A stretch of 64,000 nt of DNA from Eonycteris spelaea (Eukaryota > Chordata > Mammalia > Chiroptera > Pteropodidae): assembly GCA_003508835.1 (NCBI GenBank), contig PUFA01000022.1, forward strand, positions 1,922,001 through 1,986,000. Direction: 5' to 3'. The translations under genes were made by a program, and so were the position numbers. Each line of letters starts with the position of its first letter. Position 1 is the first letter of the stretch. This document shows positions 41,111 to 53,539 of the stretch, one piece after another. The notes under the pieces are model-generated. The model made no database searches. It saw only the letters and a list, made by a program, of their open reading frames with translations, and was not told where the DNA came from.

Positions 41111-41984
41111 GGGCCTCTCATATATGAATTTATTAAAGAAATCAGAGCCACAGAATACAGTTATTGAAATGTTTTATTTTTTTGCAGAATTGTTAACTAA
41201 AAGGTGTATTTAAATACAGTCTTCGTGGCATTATCATCATATCTTTACAGATAATACTTGTAAACTCTAAGCATTATTTTTGGTGCAATTCTTTGTCATA
41301 ATTTATGTGATCTAGATAATAGTATTATATGAGGAATTTAATTTTGGGGTGTTAGTTCCACAAAAATAAAAAGACAATAATGTAAATCATAACATTTTGC
41401 CACCAAAAAGAGCACTTCTTGCCCTGATGCATCTTCTTTTACTATTTTAATTTGTGCACTTTATGTCTATCCCACCTATCATTCAGACTTTAGTCATTTC
41501 TGAAAATGAATATTTATGATTGCAATTTTTTAAGAAAAAGAAACAGGTTATTTGTGGATGTTTTTAAAGCAATAACTTGCAGCAGTATCCATAGAGAATT
41601 TACCCACAGTTTCTTTATTTGTAACATATGCCCACCACCTTCCTGCTGAATGTCTGATCGTGTTCCAGTGGCATCCATAAGAAACCCAAAGAGGTTATTT
41701 TTCCTTAATGTAAATATAAAAGAACTTAAAGATAAACAAAAATGTGGATAAAATAGTGTCTGTAGAATAGACAACCAATTATTACTAGGTTCTTTAAAGG
41801 TCAGTTTCCTGTTGCCATCAGATGCATACTTTGTATGAAGATCGTTGTCTGCATGCGGAGACTGGAGGCGTTGGTCTCAGGCATTCGACTTGCTCCCAGC
41901 TCTGGCTCGCTCCACAGGTTTCTGGAAAAATCAATGAATGGACTAGAGTTAGGAGGGTGACCGTCGTTTTTCTTAGATAAATCA

Positions 41985-42065
41985 CTTGACATTCTGATGC
42001 CTTGCTTTTGATTCTCTGTAAAATAAAGGAGGTGGACTTGATGACATTTAAGATGCCTCTGAAAA
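41985..42065 (+). mobile_element. MIR-related remnant
   Basis: TTCTCTGTAAAATAAAGGAG followed by GTGGACTTGATGACATTTAA resembles the 3' half of a MIR-type SINE. Very short and diverged. Confidence 0.35.
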
Positions 42066-44589
42066 TGGTAATACGGCTACTTGCAGATGAATGGCTTTAT
42101 GAACTTTTGGTTTACTAGAAATCCTGTAGTTTCTCAAAAGGAAACAAAAAAGATTGTTTTCACCTTTATTCATTAAGAATCATTTTATAGATTGCAGGTA
42201 TTTTCTGAGTTAAAAATATGTTTAGGTTTTTTTCATCCCGATTTATTAAGGACCACTTAACCTAGCTTGCAGAGGGGTTATAAATTTAAGTTTATGGTTT
42301 TAATTGTCCTTGAGATGGTGACCTCAGTGCAACTGCCAGTTTATTAATTGGGGAATGAGCTTATACTGGACTTGGCTCTCTTAGTCCATTCCTCTACCTT
42401 GACTATAATGCATTACTTTCATAACATCAATTTAAGTCAGTGAAATGCCCTGTTTTATAGTTATAGATATAAGTATGTAATGATTTGTTAATTACTGCTT
42501 ATTAGTGATTGCTCATTGATACATAGTTGTATTCTGATTTATTCACTTAAAAAATTAAAAATAAATCCCCAAGATATGTTACTATTCTTGATGCAGTGCA
42601 GTATTAAAGTGTAGACTACATATTTCAAGAAAAAAAAATTAAAATAGGAAAGCATTATACTGATTTAATAGCAACTATTTGCACAAGAAGTTTTTTTGTT
42701 TTTAAATATCTGTTTACCTATTCAGCAAGCCAAATATCAAGGACTCTGTTCCTTCAGAATAAAGTAGTTTGGTGACAATATTTAAAGCTATATTTTAAAT
42801 TTTTTATATTTATTAAACTACTAAAAGACAGATCATTTTGAATTAACTGGTCATCATCTCCCTTAATTGTGACTATATTTTTGTCCCTGAATGTAATCAT
42901 TCATTCACCAGGGTTTCATTTCCTGGGGATCAGGTGTCTCAGCCAAGATGGTCACTAAGTGGCGACAGAAGTGGTGGCAGTGGACAACACCTGTGGCTCA
43001 AGCATTCACGGCAGCTGATGTTTTTGTTAGGAATAAGTCAGCCACGAAGCTACCAACTGCCACTGGAATTGTCGCAGGTGAAACCACATATGTCCCTGAA
43101 GGGCTAAAAGTCCAAGCACAAAGGTCAGCGTCCGATAGGCAGACGTAAGATATGCAAGTGCCTTATCTTCACGGTGTAATGCTTCATTCATCTTTGAGGG
43201 TAAATTTTCGTAAACTTTCAGAACCGATACCTTGAATATGCCCCCTGGACTTAGATTATGGAAGCTGTTGGTTGACAGTTTTTATTTAGAATACAGCCAC
43301 TTGTGAAGAGAGGCTTCCAAATTTACAAGGTGATTTTTTTTTTGGCAAAGTGAATATTTAAATACAATTACTTTACTTATTTCAGGTCTAAACAAATGTA
43401 AAGATAAATGTAAAACACTCTATGGGCAATGTTAGCAATAAAAGCCTAGCTATGCAGTGGTTTTTGGTTTGTCTTTTAAAAGAATGGAATGAACTTTTCA
43501 ACATATAGTTTTGTTTGTTTGTTTGTTTTGTTTTTAGTTTAGGAGTAATATTTTAGACTATTTTAAAAGCTCAGAATTTTAAACCACTAGTAGCCATTGT
43601 CTATTTTATTTAAAGAGATCTAATTTGTACAGAAAGAAAAGTTTTTAAAGCTTATGTCTTAATTTTTGTTTCTCAATATCCTCTTCAAACTTTTAATGTT
43701 TGATTCCTGTGTTTAATATGGTAACATTTCAAAACAAAGCATACGAAATCTTAGTCCAGAGAGGCTATAGGACTGGCACAAGGCTCTTAGGTTGGCGGCA
43801 GATCCAGGAGTGAGCCAGTCACGCTGAAGACCTGAAATTTTCAGAAGGATGATACCTGCCAAGGGCAAGACAAAAAGCAGTTCAAAGAGTTGTTCATGGT
43901 ACAGGGGACAGGCATCCTGAAATCAGGATGTCAACAGTGTGCTCTCCCAGAGATGACAGAAAATATTTTTATTTGTACATGTTTTTATTACCAAACTTCA
44001 CTTCTTCCCTGTACAATGTGGTTACCTGTCTCATTTTCTTCTATATTTTAAGTGACTCACGCGTGCCTGTTATGTGATAGATACTAAAATACTGAACAAA
44101 TAAATATGGGAGTCAGTGATCACCTCACGAGCCAGCAGGGTCCACAGTTTTGGATTCTTGGTAGCCGGACACATGGCACAAGGCTTAGAGGTGATGGAAT
44201 TGTAAGATAACAGCTACCTGTGCCAGTGAGTTCAGGTTTCGTCTTCTGTATAATTTATACCTCAGGCTATTGTGAGAATTTAGAAAAGCCACACTTTTCT
44301 GGACTGCCTGAGGATTTGTGGAGTAGAGAAGAGAGACTGGACAATTAGGAGAGCATATCCTAACTTTTCAAAAAAGTGGAATATGAAGTACTTAACTTTT
44401 TGCTTGGCAAGCTGCCATTGATTTTGGGAAAAAGGATAGCCTGACTTAATCAGTGAATGGCCTATAGTATCCGTAATCAAAAATATAACCTTTACATGCA
44501 TCAGAATACAGTGACATGTTTCAGATCAGATCTGTGTTTATAACGGGTTGATTAGGGACACATGCATGCGAGAGACAGTTTTTCATAGC

Positions 44590-44800
44590 ACCAAGAACAC
44601 TTGCTGACTTGCTAGCTCTGTGGCATGGGGTGCTTCTCTACCTTTGCTAACGCCTTTCTCTAATGCGAAGATAATAGCACTTGACTCACAGGACTCTTGA
44701 GGATTTTCTATGTATATACAGAGGTGTGTATATGTGTGTGTCTGTTCACACATATAACCTAAGACAATGTCTAGCACATGTGCGTTAGCTGTTTTGTTAT
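44590..44800 (+). mobile_element. MIR SINE remnant
   Basis: Sense MIR: GACTTGCTAGCTCTGTGGCA, CGCCTTTCTCTAATGCGAAG, ATAATAGCACTTGACTCACA and AAGACAATGTCTAGCACA. A GT-rich stretch interrupts it near 44728-44745. Confidence 0.55.
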
Positions 44801-45224
44801 AGTTAAAATATAGAAGGATCTTGCTCAATTCCTGCATGCACCAGTTACAGTAACAAATCTTACTGGTAAATCCAACATGTTTCTAGTGTGCGGTACTGTT
44901 TTCTGATGTGTCTTTGATGACATATATTTAATTGGTGCCAATTGCAGAGTTGCTGATTCCTAAATTCATAGTTTTCAGCCTTTTGAAGCACATGTATGTG
45001 TGTGCATGCCTCTCAAGGCTCTGCCTACATGAAAGTTTAGTACATGTTCAGATGGACCAGAACTGGATAGTGAATTGAATTGGTTTGACTTGGGTCATAG
45101 GACCTAGAACTCTGATTTATGGAATCTCTTTTCTCAAAGTCTCCCAGGAGCTCCCAGCTCTGTCCTGGCAACTTGAAATCCAAGATCAGTTTTCTATCAA
45201 ACACTTTCCTCTGTGCTGAGCACT

Positions 45225-45420
45225 TTTTCCTCCATCATCAAAGCCTAGTCTTCATAAAATGCTCAAAGACAGTCATTATTCCGACTTTAAGATGAGCAGA
45301 AGGAGGCTAAGTGGTAAACGTGCTCCCGTTTGCCCAGCTGTGTGAGCTGCAGAGCCAGGGTCTGAGCCCTGGTCTTTCTGTTTCAAAGCCTGCCCTGGAC
45401 CACCCTGCGAGGAAGCTGGA
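45225..45420 (-). mobile_element. MIR SINE remnant
   Basis: Antisense MIR: GTCATTATTCCGACTTTAAG, GATGAGCAGAAGGAGGCTAA, then CAGAGCCAGGGTCTGAGCCC. Confidence 0.55.
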
Positions 45421-46087
45421 CACGCCCCTTTATGCCAGTAGTTAATGCGGACCTTTTCTTTAAGGAAGTGGCGTAGAGAATGATCCTTGTCCAACCAGAA
45501 GTGGCAGGTTTCTAACTGCTGAGATGGCCTATCATAACTATTCCCTACTTATTTGAACCATTTGCTGTGATCAAAACCCTCAGGGATAAGAACTCTTTAG
45601 TACTTAATTTTGTATATTGTTCTCTCTTTTTTTTTTCTTTTTATCAATTGCTTATTCATTTATTTGTCCAGCTCTCCTGCGCTTCCCTCTCATTCCTACA
45701 GATTAATGACAGTCCTACCTATTGCTTTTCCCTTCCCCCCCACCCTAAGCCCACCCCACCGCCCCAGTCCTGGAAGAGGAGACAGCCCGAGTTATTTTGC
45801 TCTCTCCCCTCTCTTCATATTTATCCTCATCACTCTTGGATTTGGTGGAGTTTTTACAATATAACTATCAAAGATGACATCGCGTTCCATGAGCAAAATG
45901 TCTCGGTTGCATCCTATGCTAAATGGATAGATGGGTTTTCCTCCGTGACTGTCTGGGGGAACTTGCCGTTTTATCAGCAGCTGTCTTCTCCTTTCTTATC
46001 AGACATTCAGCTCTAGCATGTAGCTCATGGTCTGAAGTTATTATTTAGACTTCACAAAGCCTTTCTTCCAAACACTTTTTCTTAAGT

Positions 46088-46112
46088 AGGGAAACAAACA
46101 AACAAACAAACA
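46088..46112. repeat. CAAA/AAAC simple repeat
   Basis: About six AAAC units. Complementary GTTT-type runs occur at about 18547-18570 and 43507-43530, and an AC/AAAC-rich run at about 38400-38432. Confidence 0.9.
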
Positions 46113-46752
46113 AGCTCTGCCCAGGATCTTTCAAACAAAGCTGTAATATTTGCGGTCTATATAAACACTGTGTCTGAAAGGAATGCTTGTTTAGCTTCAG
46201 TTACATTAGGAAGTGCTGATAGAAGTGGAAATAGAAAAGATGTGTGTATTTTTCTTCTCACACAGGTTGAGAATTGACTTTAAAAGGGGAAATGCTGAGT
46301 GTTTCTGAAAACAATGTGAACTTCTTTATTTTCCCCAGACATTAGTTGCCAATGTGTAAACATTTCAAGAAGAAATTTTATACCGTCTCATCTGTGTCAA
46401 GTGACATTTAATGGTTGAATGAAAGCCGGTCCTAAATCTGGGCAGCTCTTCGCTGGTGTATAAATCTGGGGATTAAAATGACAATTGATCAGCGAGTGAA
46501 CCTTTTCTAATATAAACTCCAAGGCAACAACCATTTAAAATCAGTTACTATCAACAGGTCAAACATTTTTTTGCTTGAATTTATATTGCTGTATAAAGAT
46601 TTCACAACTTTCTGTAGGCTGTTTTCTGCTGTTTGGATGCTATGTATAAAGGTCCCGATTCTTTTTGGAAGGCCTAGTTGAGTAGACTCTTGGTAAAGAC
46701 TTGAGTTGGTAGCTCGAAGACATTCACGGGTGGTTTCTTTCTGTCCTTGTAG

Positions 46753-46884
46753 GTAGAAATCACACTTCAGGATATCAATGACAACCCACCTGTGTTTCCC
46801 ACGGACATGCTGGATCTCACCGTAGAGGAGAACATTGGAGACGGCTCCAAGATCATGCAGCTGACAGCCATGGATGCTGACGAG
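46753..46884 (+). CDS. FAT4: FAT4 exon 2 (inferred number): end of one cadherin repeat and start of the next
   Basis: FAT4 is a huge single-pass cadherin at the plasma membrane that binds Dachsous (DCHS1) on neighbouring cells and acts in planar polarity and Hippo-linked growth control. This exon is 132 nt, exactly 44 codons, phase 0 at both ends. It opens with VEITLQDINDNPPVF, carrying the canonical DxNDN calcium linker that ends a cadherin repeat (about EC16). It continues into the next repeat with a PE-like VEEN motif and the calcium-binding DADE near its end. The acceptor AG is at 46751-46752 and the donor GT at 46885-46886 (GAG|gtaact). The residues match FAT4 as I recall the human protein, where this stretch is nearly invariant. 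Translation upstream of 46753 is not homologous, so the acceptor sets the start. Confidence 0.95.
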
Positions 46885-47945
46885 GTAACTCTGCCTGTCT
46901 CTGAGTTGTTAAAACCTAGCATTCCAGTGACTTCTCACATTCCTATTGACAACTTTTATTACCCAACTAAGATTCAGCACTGTGTGCCATTTTGCTAAGA
47001 ACATTAATTGTGGAAGTGTGTTGTATTAAAGCATAATAGAGACTATGAAGAGGTATCTTTTCTTTGATCAGCAATTCACAGCTCAGTTAATTGCCAGTTC
47101 CATTTTAGATTTCATAGCCATATTATTTTTAATTCTCAATACAAAATGTTTTGTGCTTTTATTATTCCAGTGTCCTATATTATAGCCACCAAGGATTTAT
47201 TTTTATTTGTAATTTTAAACAAATTAAAATTTAAAAATTTTAAGGCTATCTTATAATTTTTTTAATTTGAATTTATATATATATATATATGTAGCAACAT
47301 ATGCCATTCACAATAGCCTTATATATTTTAAGTAAATTACTTTTTCAATTGCATTAGTAAACAGAAATTTCTTGCCTAGTGGTGAATGTGAAATGCTGGA
47401 GCACAACTTAGATTGCTGTCATCTGTCTTTGTATTTTTAAAAGTTTAGCTGTGTAATCATGCTCCAAATGGGATGGTGACTTATCTAATTTATACTTTAT
47501 TTTTTAACCATGGGGAAAAAACAACTAACAAGCATTGCTTGTTTTCTTCTTCTTGCTAGACAGAAGATTAGCTGCTGTTCTAGGGTTTTGGAAAGACGGA
47601 TGACCTCCCCAGACACCATTGTCCCCTTTCCTCTTAAACTAAGCCCAAACCAGGTTAAAGAATCCCATTACCTTGAACTCCAGAAGTATCTGAACACTTG
47701 ATTTCTGGCCTATGAGTAGTATATCCATAAATTCATTTCCTTAACTTTAAAAAGGTAAATTAAAAAAAGACTTATTTTAACAGCCAGTACAGAAATGTAA
47801 TGACTTAGCCCCTTATAAATTGTGCCAAAATCTAAGGGAAAGGAGACAAAGTAAAGCATAGGCATTTAGATAACTATAATATTCTATTAAAAAAGATTTG
47901 CTATTTTAAATATAGCTCCAGCTACCATTAAGAGTTATATGACTG

Positions 47946-48034
47946 GGTGGTAAACACACAATAGAATATAAAGATGTCAAATTACAATATAATCACATTA
48001 AATGATGTTACCTCAATAAACTTAATTTAAAAAA
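47946..48034 (+). mobile_element. Very short 5'-truncated L1 insertion with target-site duplication
   Basis: An 89-bp L1 3' tail (GGTGGTAAACACACAATAG … CCTCAATAAACTTAATTTAA, then A run) is flanked by a perfect 13-bp direct repeat AGTTATATGACTG at 47933-47945 and 48035-48047. The tail wording resembles bat L1 3' ends. Confidence 0.85.
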
Positions 48035-48484
48035 AGTTATATGACTGAATATTTCTATTATTATTATTAATCGATGTGAGGTGACATCAGCAATAATTTA
48101 GTAAATATTGCATTTTTTAAAGCTCATCATTTAAAATATGTTTAGATAGCTCAATTCATAAAATTTCGTCAACTTTCATTTAGTAGAAGAGCAGAAAAAG
48201 GCTCATGCAATTGCTATAAGACAATTCACACCAAATTCTTGTAATGACTATTTCATTGGCTGTGCTCTATAGGGATAGAACAAATAAACTTCATTTATAT
48301 GAAGTGATTCAGAGTAACCAATAATCACGTCAGATACACATCGTAATGCGACACACGGCCCTGTTAAAATCGAATGTTTGAAAGCGATGCCAGCTTTCAA
48401 CCCTTTTACTTCTATTGTAGTGTACCGTTGTAACTTTATTTCCATCCCTTTTTTTTCTTTTTAAAATATGGCAGATAAGGGGCA

Positions 48485-48536
48485 GCACACACGCAGTGTG
48501 TGTGTGTGCGCGTGCATGTGCACACGCACATACTTG
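48485..48536. repeat. GT/GC alternating tract
   Basis: Alternating purine-pyrimidine DNA (GTGTGTGTGTGCGCGTGCATG and CACACGCACA), a sequence type able to adopt Z-DNA. Confidence 0.7.
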
Positions 48537-48679
48537 CATGGCCTTTGTCTTTTGAGATATGTTTGTATTTACAGTGAGGTTTGAGGACGGCTGGGGAGGC
48601 CTTTACATCTCTCCTCATGTATATCCACGTGGTTTTAGTGCATTTGGTTTTATTTCTTTTGTGCTTCGTTTTTCAAGGT

Positions 48680-48680
<1 letters not shown>

Positions 48681-48712
<32 letters not shown>
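48681..48712. repeat. 32-nt T run
   Basis: Longest homopolymer in the window. Not flanked by a recognisable SINE or L1. Others: T25 at 8283-8307, T24 at 15123-15146, T23 at 40501-40523, T16 at 27510-27525. Confidence 0.95.
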
Positions 48713-48715
<3 letters not shown>

Positions 48716-48826
48716 GTAAGTAACCATGCCAGGGTTATCACTTACACACTCTGGTTTAAAACAAATACTGAGTGGGAGATGTATCTAGGACAGCAGAAGT
48801 GCATTTGGTGAGACAAGGGCAGAGAA

Positions 48827-48864
48827 GTGCAAGGGTATAGAGCAGGTGCAAGGGTATAGAGCAG
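48827..48864. repeat. Two-copy 19-bp tandem repeat
   Basis: GTGCAAGGGTATAGAGCAG occurs at 48827-48845 and again, identical, at 48846-48864. Confidence 0.95.
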
Positions 48865-49390
48865 GCACAGACCAGGAGACGGAGCGGGGGGCCCTTTGCA
48901 GTTCTGGGGGAGCTAGGGGTGCAGCAGTTCCTGAGGGTGGGACTGCGCCTGCGGCATAGAGATCCCCGAGCCCTCTGTAAGCGGACCTGAGCCGGGAGGG
49001 AAGGGGGGGAGGGGAGGTGTGTGAGGGGAGTTGGAAGCCCACCTGCGACTTTAAAGGAAAGGAGGACGTTTTGTAAAACCGCTTTGGACTGTACGTTTTC
49101 TTTTTGAAGACTAAGCTCATGAGTTCTCTTTTCCTTCTTGAATACATTTTGTCTTAAAATTTCTAGTAGTATTTTAATGACTACTGACTATTTCAAGTCT
49201 TGATATGACGAAACAACATTTATTTGTCCCAGTGCCAAACAGAATAGATACTTAAGGCTGCCTGTGGCATTTAGAATTATTGGCTGTTATTTTTTTTTAG
49301 TGACGTACAATAAATTCATATTAATGGTTTTAGATAAACCTCTTCTACTCTATTCTCAACTTCTTACTTATTAGCTGAATTAAAAATTAT

Positions 49391-49412
49391 ACACACACAC
49401 ACACACACACAC
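49391..49412. repeat. CA microsatellite
   Basis: Eleven AC units, followed by TATGTATGTATTATATATAT. Confidence 0.95.
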
Positions 49413-50748
49413 ATATGTATGTATTATATATATATGGCGTGTTTTTCTCTCTTGCCGAATCGTGGCTCGTTTCTTTTCTTCACTGTGCTTGACTGGGACT
49501 CAATATTGAAATACAAAGTTTTCTTCTACTTTGCAGTCAGTGTTAAACTGAAAAAAAAAAAACGCCAAAATAAATGGCAACAAGCCTTTATTTGAGATTA
49601 AAAAATATATATATTTGCAATCCAGGGCATAGATTCAGCAAAAACCTGTATTTATGTCCCGATTCTTGGCGATATTTTATGAGACCCATGAATAGAAGGC
49701 AGGGTTTCTGTTGGAGCCGATGCGCTAGGTCGCTCTGGGCTTACGTGGCCAGTGACGGTTCTAAACACTGTCCCTCATGTGGGTCCTTGTGGTCAGGGCG
49801 TCTGCTTTCCTGTTCACCTCGTAGGCCATTGTTCAGAAGACAGTGCTGGTTTGGCCCCGTGCAAAGGTGACATTGCCCACTTCAAACCGTCTGGAGGTTC
49901 AAGGAGAATGATGTGCCAGGCACGTTCTCTGGGGTGGCCGCTCTGACTCCATTTTGCAATGAATGGCTCCATTTATATCTTTTTTCTCATCACTGTTAAA
50001 TTGTCTCGCAACTATCCAGTACACTGATTTTGAGAGATGAATAGAATTCTTTAAAACATTAAGATTATGTAGGTCATCTGAAAATTCTTGTTCAATGTTT
50101 TGATATTGATTTACTTTTCCTTAATAATTAAATCAAGCACAAATGCATGAGTCTGTTAGAGAAACTCAAGTCGGACACTGGGGAGTGAGGCCCAGGTGAA
50201 GGCAGTTTTGGTAAGCAGCACGGGCAAGTTCAACCCAATTTAAATGTCATTTGAAACATGTACTGGATCGAGATAGACATCTTTTGGAAGTACTTGACTT
50301 TGTTAGTCTCTTGTGTCCTTTTATAAACAGAGTTATTATGCCTTTAATGGGCCAGGATGCTCCGACTTTGTTTTATGGTACCGTGTTTGTTTTTGAAAAT
50401 ATTACATAAGGTTGTACAATGCATTAGCGCTTTCTAGTGACTTACTTTTAGAATTCCTTTCACGTGCTTTTGTCTCTCGTGGTTCCTCGGGAGAGTGAAA
50501 TACTTTTAACCAGCACTGTTCCCACTGCGCTGCAGCCGAAACGTGATATTTGTTTCTTGAGGTATTGCTGACACTGCATATTTGGGGCATTAAACACATA
50601 GACGTTCAAAAGACCTAATTAAATCATTCCTCTTGGCCATTTTCAACCATTTACTAGAATTATTAATTCACCACATCTGCTGATTGTGAAAACAGAAAAC
50701 ATTGTTTTATCAACATAGTCTGATACCTTTGCTTCTGTTCAGAAGAAT

Positions 50749-50816
50749 TATCATAAGTTTAGAAGTATTAATCATTACAGTCATTTTGTGAATAGGACAC
50801 TTCTAAACTTATGATA
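50749..50816. repeat. Inverted repeat with perfect 18-bp arms and 32-nt spacer
   Basis: TATCATAAGTTTAGAAGT (50749-50766) is the exact reverse complement of 50799-50816. It resembles a short palindromic DNA-transposon remnant, but the family is not recognised. Confidence 0.9.
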
Positions 50817-51689
50817 GTGTAATAGCTTTAAATATGTTTTCTTTCTTTGCTTTCCCCTAATTTCCGAATAGTTACCATTTTAACAAGTCAGAATTGAATG
50901 TAGCTGTTTTCATACCTGGACTGTTTTACTAGAATAATGGAATTCCTTGTGAAATAGAACAAATAGTACAGAATGTGGTCAGACTAGAAATCTAAAATTC
51001 CTATTGAATGTTTTTGTTAGACCATACAGTTACAATAAATATCAGATGCTCCACGTGCACCTGAACATACACGATAAGTGCGGGAGCATGTTAAACTCAG
51101 CGGTTTCGCTCCTAAGCTAAAGTGTGCTTGTAGGCATCCACTTAATGAGACGTGAGGCTGGCTCGGGGCCGCTACAGAAACAGAGCCGGTACCGTTAAAC
51201 ATACGTCTGAAAGAATATGTTTTTCTTTGACCGTTAGCGATCATTGCCTTATGTGCTTGGCCGTGAAGGTGACGCAGATTTAGTCTCGGATGGAAAAGAT
51301 ACATAGAAACTGTGATTGCGGTCATTTCCCATCACATCAGCCTTATGTCCCACAAACCCTAACTTTATGTTCTTCTTAGTATCCTTCTTGACAGTTCTTA
51401 GCCTGGATATTTTAATAAATCCATTTCTAGAGGTTAACAATGGTGAACGATATATGCGTTTTATGTGAGCATCTTCAAATCAAAAAGTATATTTTGAAGT
51501 CCATTCCAATATTACTTACAGCTCAATAGTTATATATAATAGGAAATCGGGAAATATATTTCCCCTCGAATATATAGCAATTCTAATTGTGTTTGATTTA
51601 AATTCCTCATTTGCAGGCATCTCAATTATCAAACATACTTAACCCATTATATTTCTCTTATAAGAAAATGTTAAAAACAGGAATAAAAA

Positions 51690-51930
51690 TAACAACTAAC
51701 ACCGTTGTACACTTACTGTTTCTCAGGGACTGTTCTAACTTCTTTACGTATCAATTCGTTAATCCTTGCAGCAGCCCTCTCTGGCAGGTAATATCATCAG
51801 CCCGGTAGTCCAGATAAGGAAACAAAGGCTCAGAGAGGGTGCGCGGTGGCCCAATGACCCCATTAGTAAGTAGTGGAGCAGGGGGTTTCATCCGAAAGCG
51901 ACACACCGGAGCATCAGCTCTAACCAGTGC
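51690..51930 (-). mobile_element. MIR SINE remnant
   Basis: Antisense MIR: ACACTTACTGTTTCTCAGGG, TTCGTTAATCCTTGCAGCAG, CCAGATAAGGAAACAAAGGC and TCAGAGAGGGTGCGCG. Confidence 0.65.
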
Positions 51931-52146
51931 AGTGTAGAATATTTAACTCGTTATTTCAATTAGACGTAATTTAACGTGCCTAAGTCAAACTGCTTATAAT
52001 TTCTACAACGTGTAGATAAGTTTATAATAGATTTCAAATACTGGGAGTTTAAATCTACTGGATAGGTGCTTTAGTTTTAATTCTCCCTAATTTCTTTATT
52101 TGGACTTTGTTAAAACCTACTCTCTCTTGAAACCTTTCCTTTACCA

Positions 52147-52355
52147 GAGGTCCCCAACCTTTTTTGGCACCAGGGACTGGTGCTGCTAAGAGAGTCTCAT
52201 GCCTGATGCTCTGAGGCGGAGCTGAGGCCGTGATGTGGGCTCTGGGAGCAGCTGCAGATACAGATGAGGCTTCGCTCCCTCACCCACCGCCCACCTCCCG
52301 CTGTGTGGCCCAGTTCCTGACAGGCCACGGGCTGGTGCCGGTCTGTGGCCCAGGG
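52147..52355. mobile_element. Internally deleted DNA-transposon-like copy
   Basis: The left end GAGGTCCCCAACCTTTTTTG, the sequence GGCACCAGGGACTGGT, and the right part GTTCCTGACAGGCCACGGGC with CCGGTCTGTGGCCCAGG match a common mammalian repeat whose two ends are inverted relative to each other. The usual middle is missing, so the two ends lie only about 200 bp apart. I cannot assign the family name safely. Confidence 0.6.
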
Positions 52356-52899
52356 CGGGCCCTTTAACCTCACTGGGGGCCTGCTCCTCGCCGGGCCTCC
52401 TCCTCCTTCCTCCCTCAGCCCCTGCCCCTGCGCCTTCCAGCTCTTGCAGTGAGGATATCGAGTCCTTCTACTGCTGTTCCTTTATCTGCTCTAATTTAAA
52501 TTCTCAGCACATCTTGTGGCTTCAGCTGCCACCTCCATATATCAGCCTTCAGGTGTTTTTCTCAAACTCTTCTCGCGTCTCTGGTTGCCACATGACCGTT
52601 TTCTGCGACACCACCCTCCAGTCCCGTGCCATGCCACACTGTGCAGTCTGTCCTGCGTCAGCGCAGGTCTTGTCCCGAAACGTCTTCCGCAGGAGTCTTC
52701 TCATTCCCAGCCAAAGTTGTTTGATATTTAAAACGTTTTTTCTTTTTTTCACTTTTGCGCACCACATAGACTTGTTAAAAGTAGGACATGAGACTATATG
52801 GGGATGTCGAACAAATGAGAGTATCATTATTATTATTTCTATATCCAATAACTTGTCAGATACTCCAGATTTGTCTGGTGTGTGATGCTGAGTACGTCA

Positions 52900-53092
52900 T
52901 GATCTAGAGTCTAAGTTTTGGAACGAGATGGCCAGGGTTTACATCCCTACGTCTCCGTCTCTTTATCATCGAAATGGGGATAATAATAGCCCTTACCTAA
53001 CCGGTTGCCTTGAAGGATGAGGTCACCGCGTGCCCATGAAGCCATGTGCTCAGAGCAGTGCTTAGCACTTAATAAACACTTAATGAATGTTC
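52900..53092 (+). mobile_element. MIR SINE remnant
   Basis: Sense MIR: CGTCTCTTTATCATCGAAAT, GGGGATAATAATAGCCCTTA, GAAGGATGAGGTCACC and CAGTGCTTAGCACTTAATAA. Confidence 0.7.
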
Positions 53093-53539
53093 TCTTTTTC
53101 TCTGCTTTCCATGCCTTCTGCCAACTTCCTAGTTCACTCTTTACAGTTTGGGGGGCGGGGGCAAGCTCAAAGCCCTGAGAGAACACAAGAAAACATCCCT
53201 GCTTTCATGTCACGATATAGGGACGCGGCACCTGAAAGGGGACAGATTCTGTCAAGTGTCCCCTTGAGGAAGCGAAGCTCCAGGCTTGGGGCTCAGACTC
53301 CCCACACGGCCTCCCCGCTGTGGCATCTCCCTGTGCTAGTCCATCCTGCACTATGCAGAGCCTTTTAGAAGACCGTTGGCAACTGAACCAAGCTCTGCGC
53401 TGCTGCTTGGCTACAGAACTCAAGCCGAAATGCATTGCAGTCGAGATTGTCCAAAGCAGACCCGCAGCCTAAGGTTCAGCTTGACCTTCCTCTTTTGACA
53501 CTGGAACCGTCCACAAAACCAAAGTGTTCAGCAGTAAGG

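Larger units (their letters stand above)
1..46752 (+). other. FAT4: FAT4 intron 1, 3' part (inferred), non-coding
   Basis: The first 46.7 kb contains no reading frame with recognisable protein similarity and no run of plausible exons. It ends at a good acceptor (pyrimidine-rich stretch then AG at 46751-46752) directly before a FAT4 exon in phase 0. Mammalian FAT4 has a very large first coding exon followed by a long intron, so this is most simply intron 1; a small missed exon cannot be excluded. Contents are mostly unique AT-rich DNA with scattered old repeats, listed separately. I saw nothing recognisable in these larger gaps: 1-1080, 1300-3140, 3330-6350, 8400-10120, 11320-13900, 14000-16200, 17100-18180, 18700-21220, 30500-32390, 32500-39180 (except simple repeats) and 42100-44580. 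Confidence 0.75.

Noticed and set aside
42940..43150. A small gene or exon near 42948
   Set aside because: A short open frame only, without recognisable similarity or convincing splice or promoter signals.
45567..46016. A 149-codon open frame upstream of the first exon
   Set aside because: It begins in a T-rich stretch, gives a hydrophobic low-complexity translation with no domain and does not splice sensibly to FAT4.
50749..50816. A microRNA precursor
   Set aside because: The stem is only 18 bp and perfectly paired, with a 32-nt loop, which does not fit a normal precursor.
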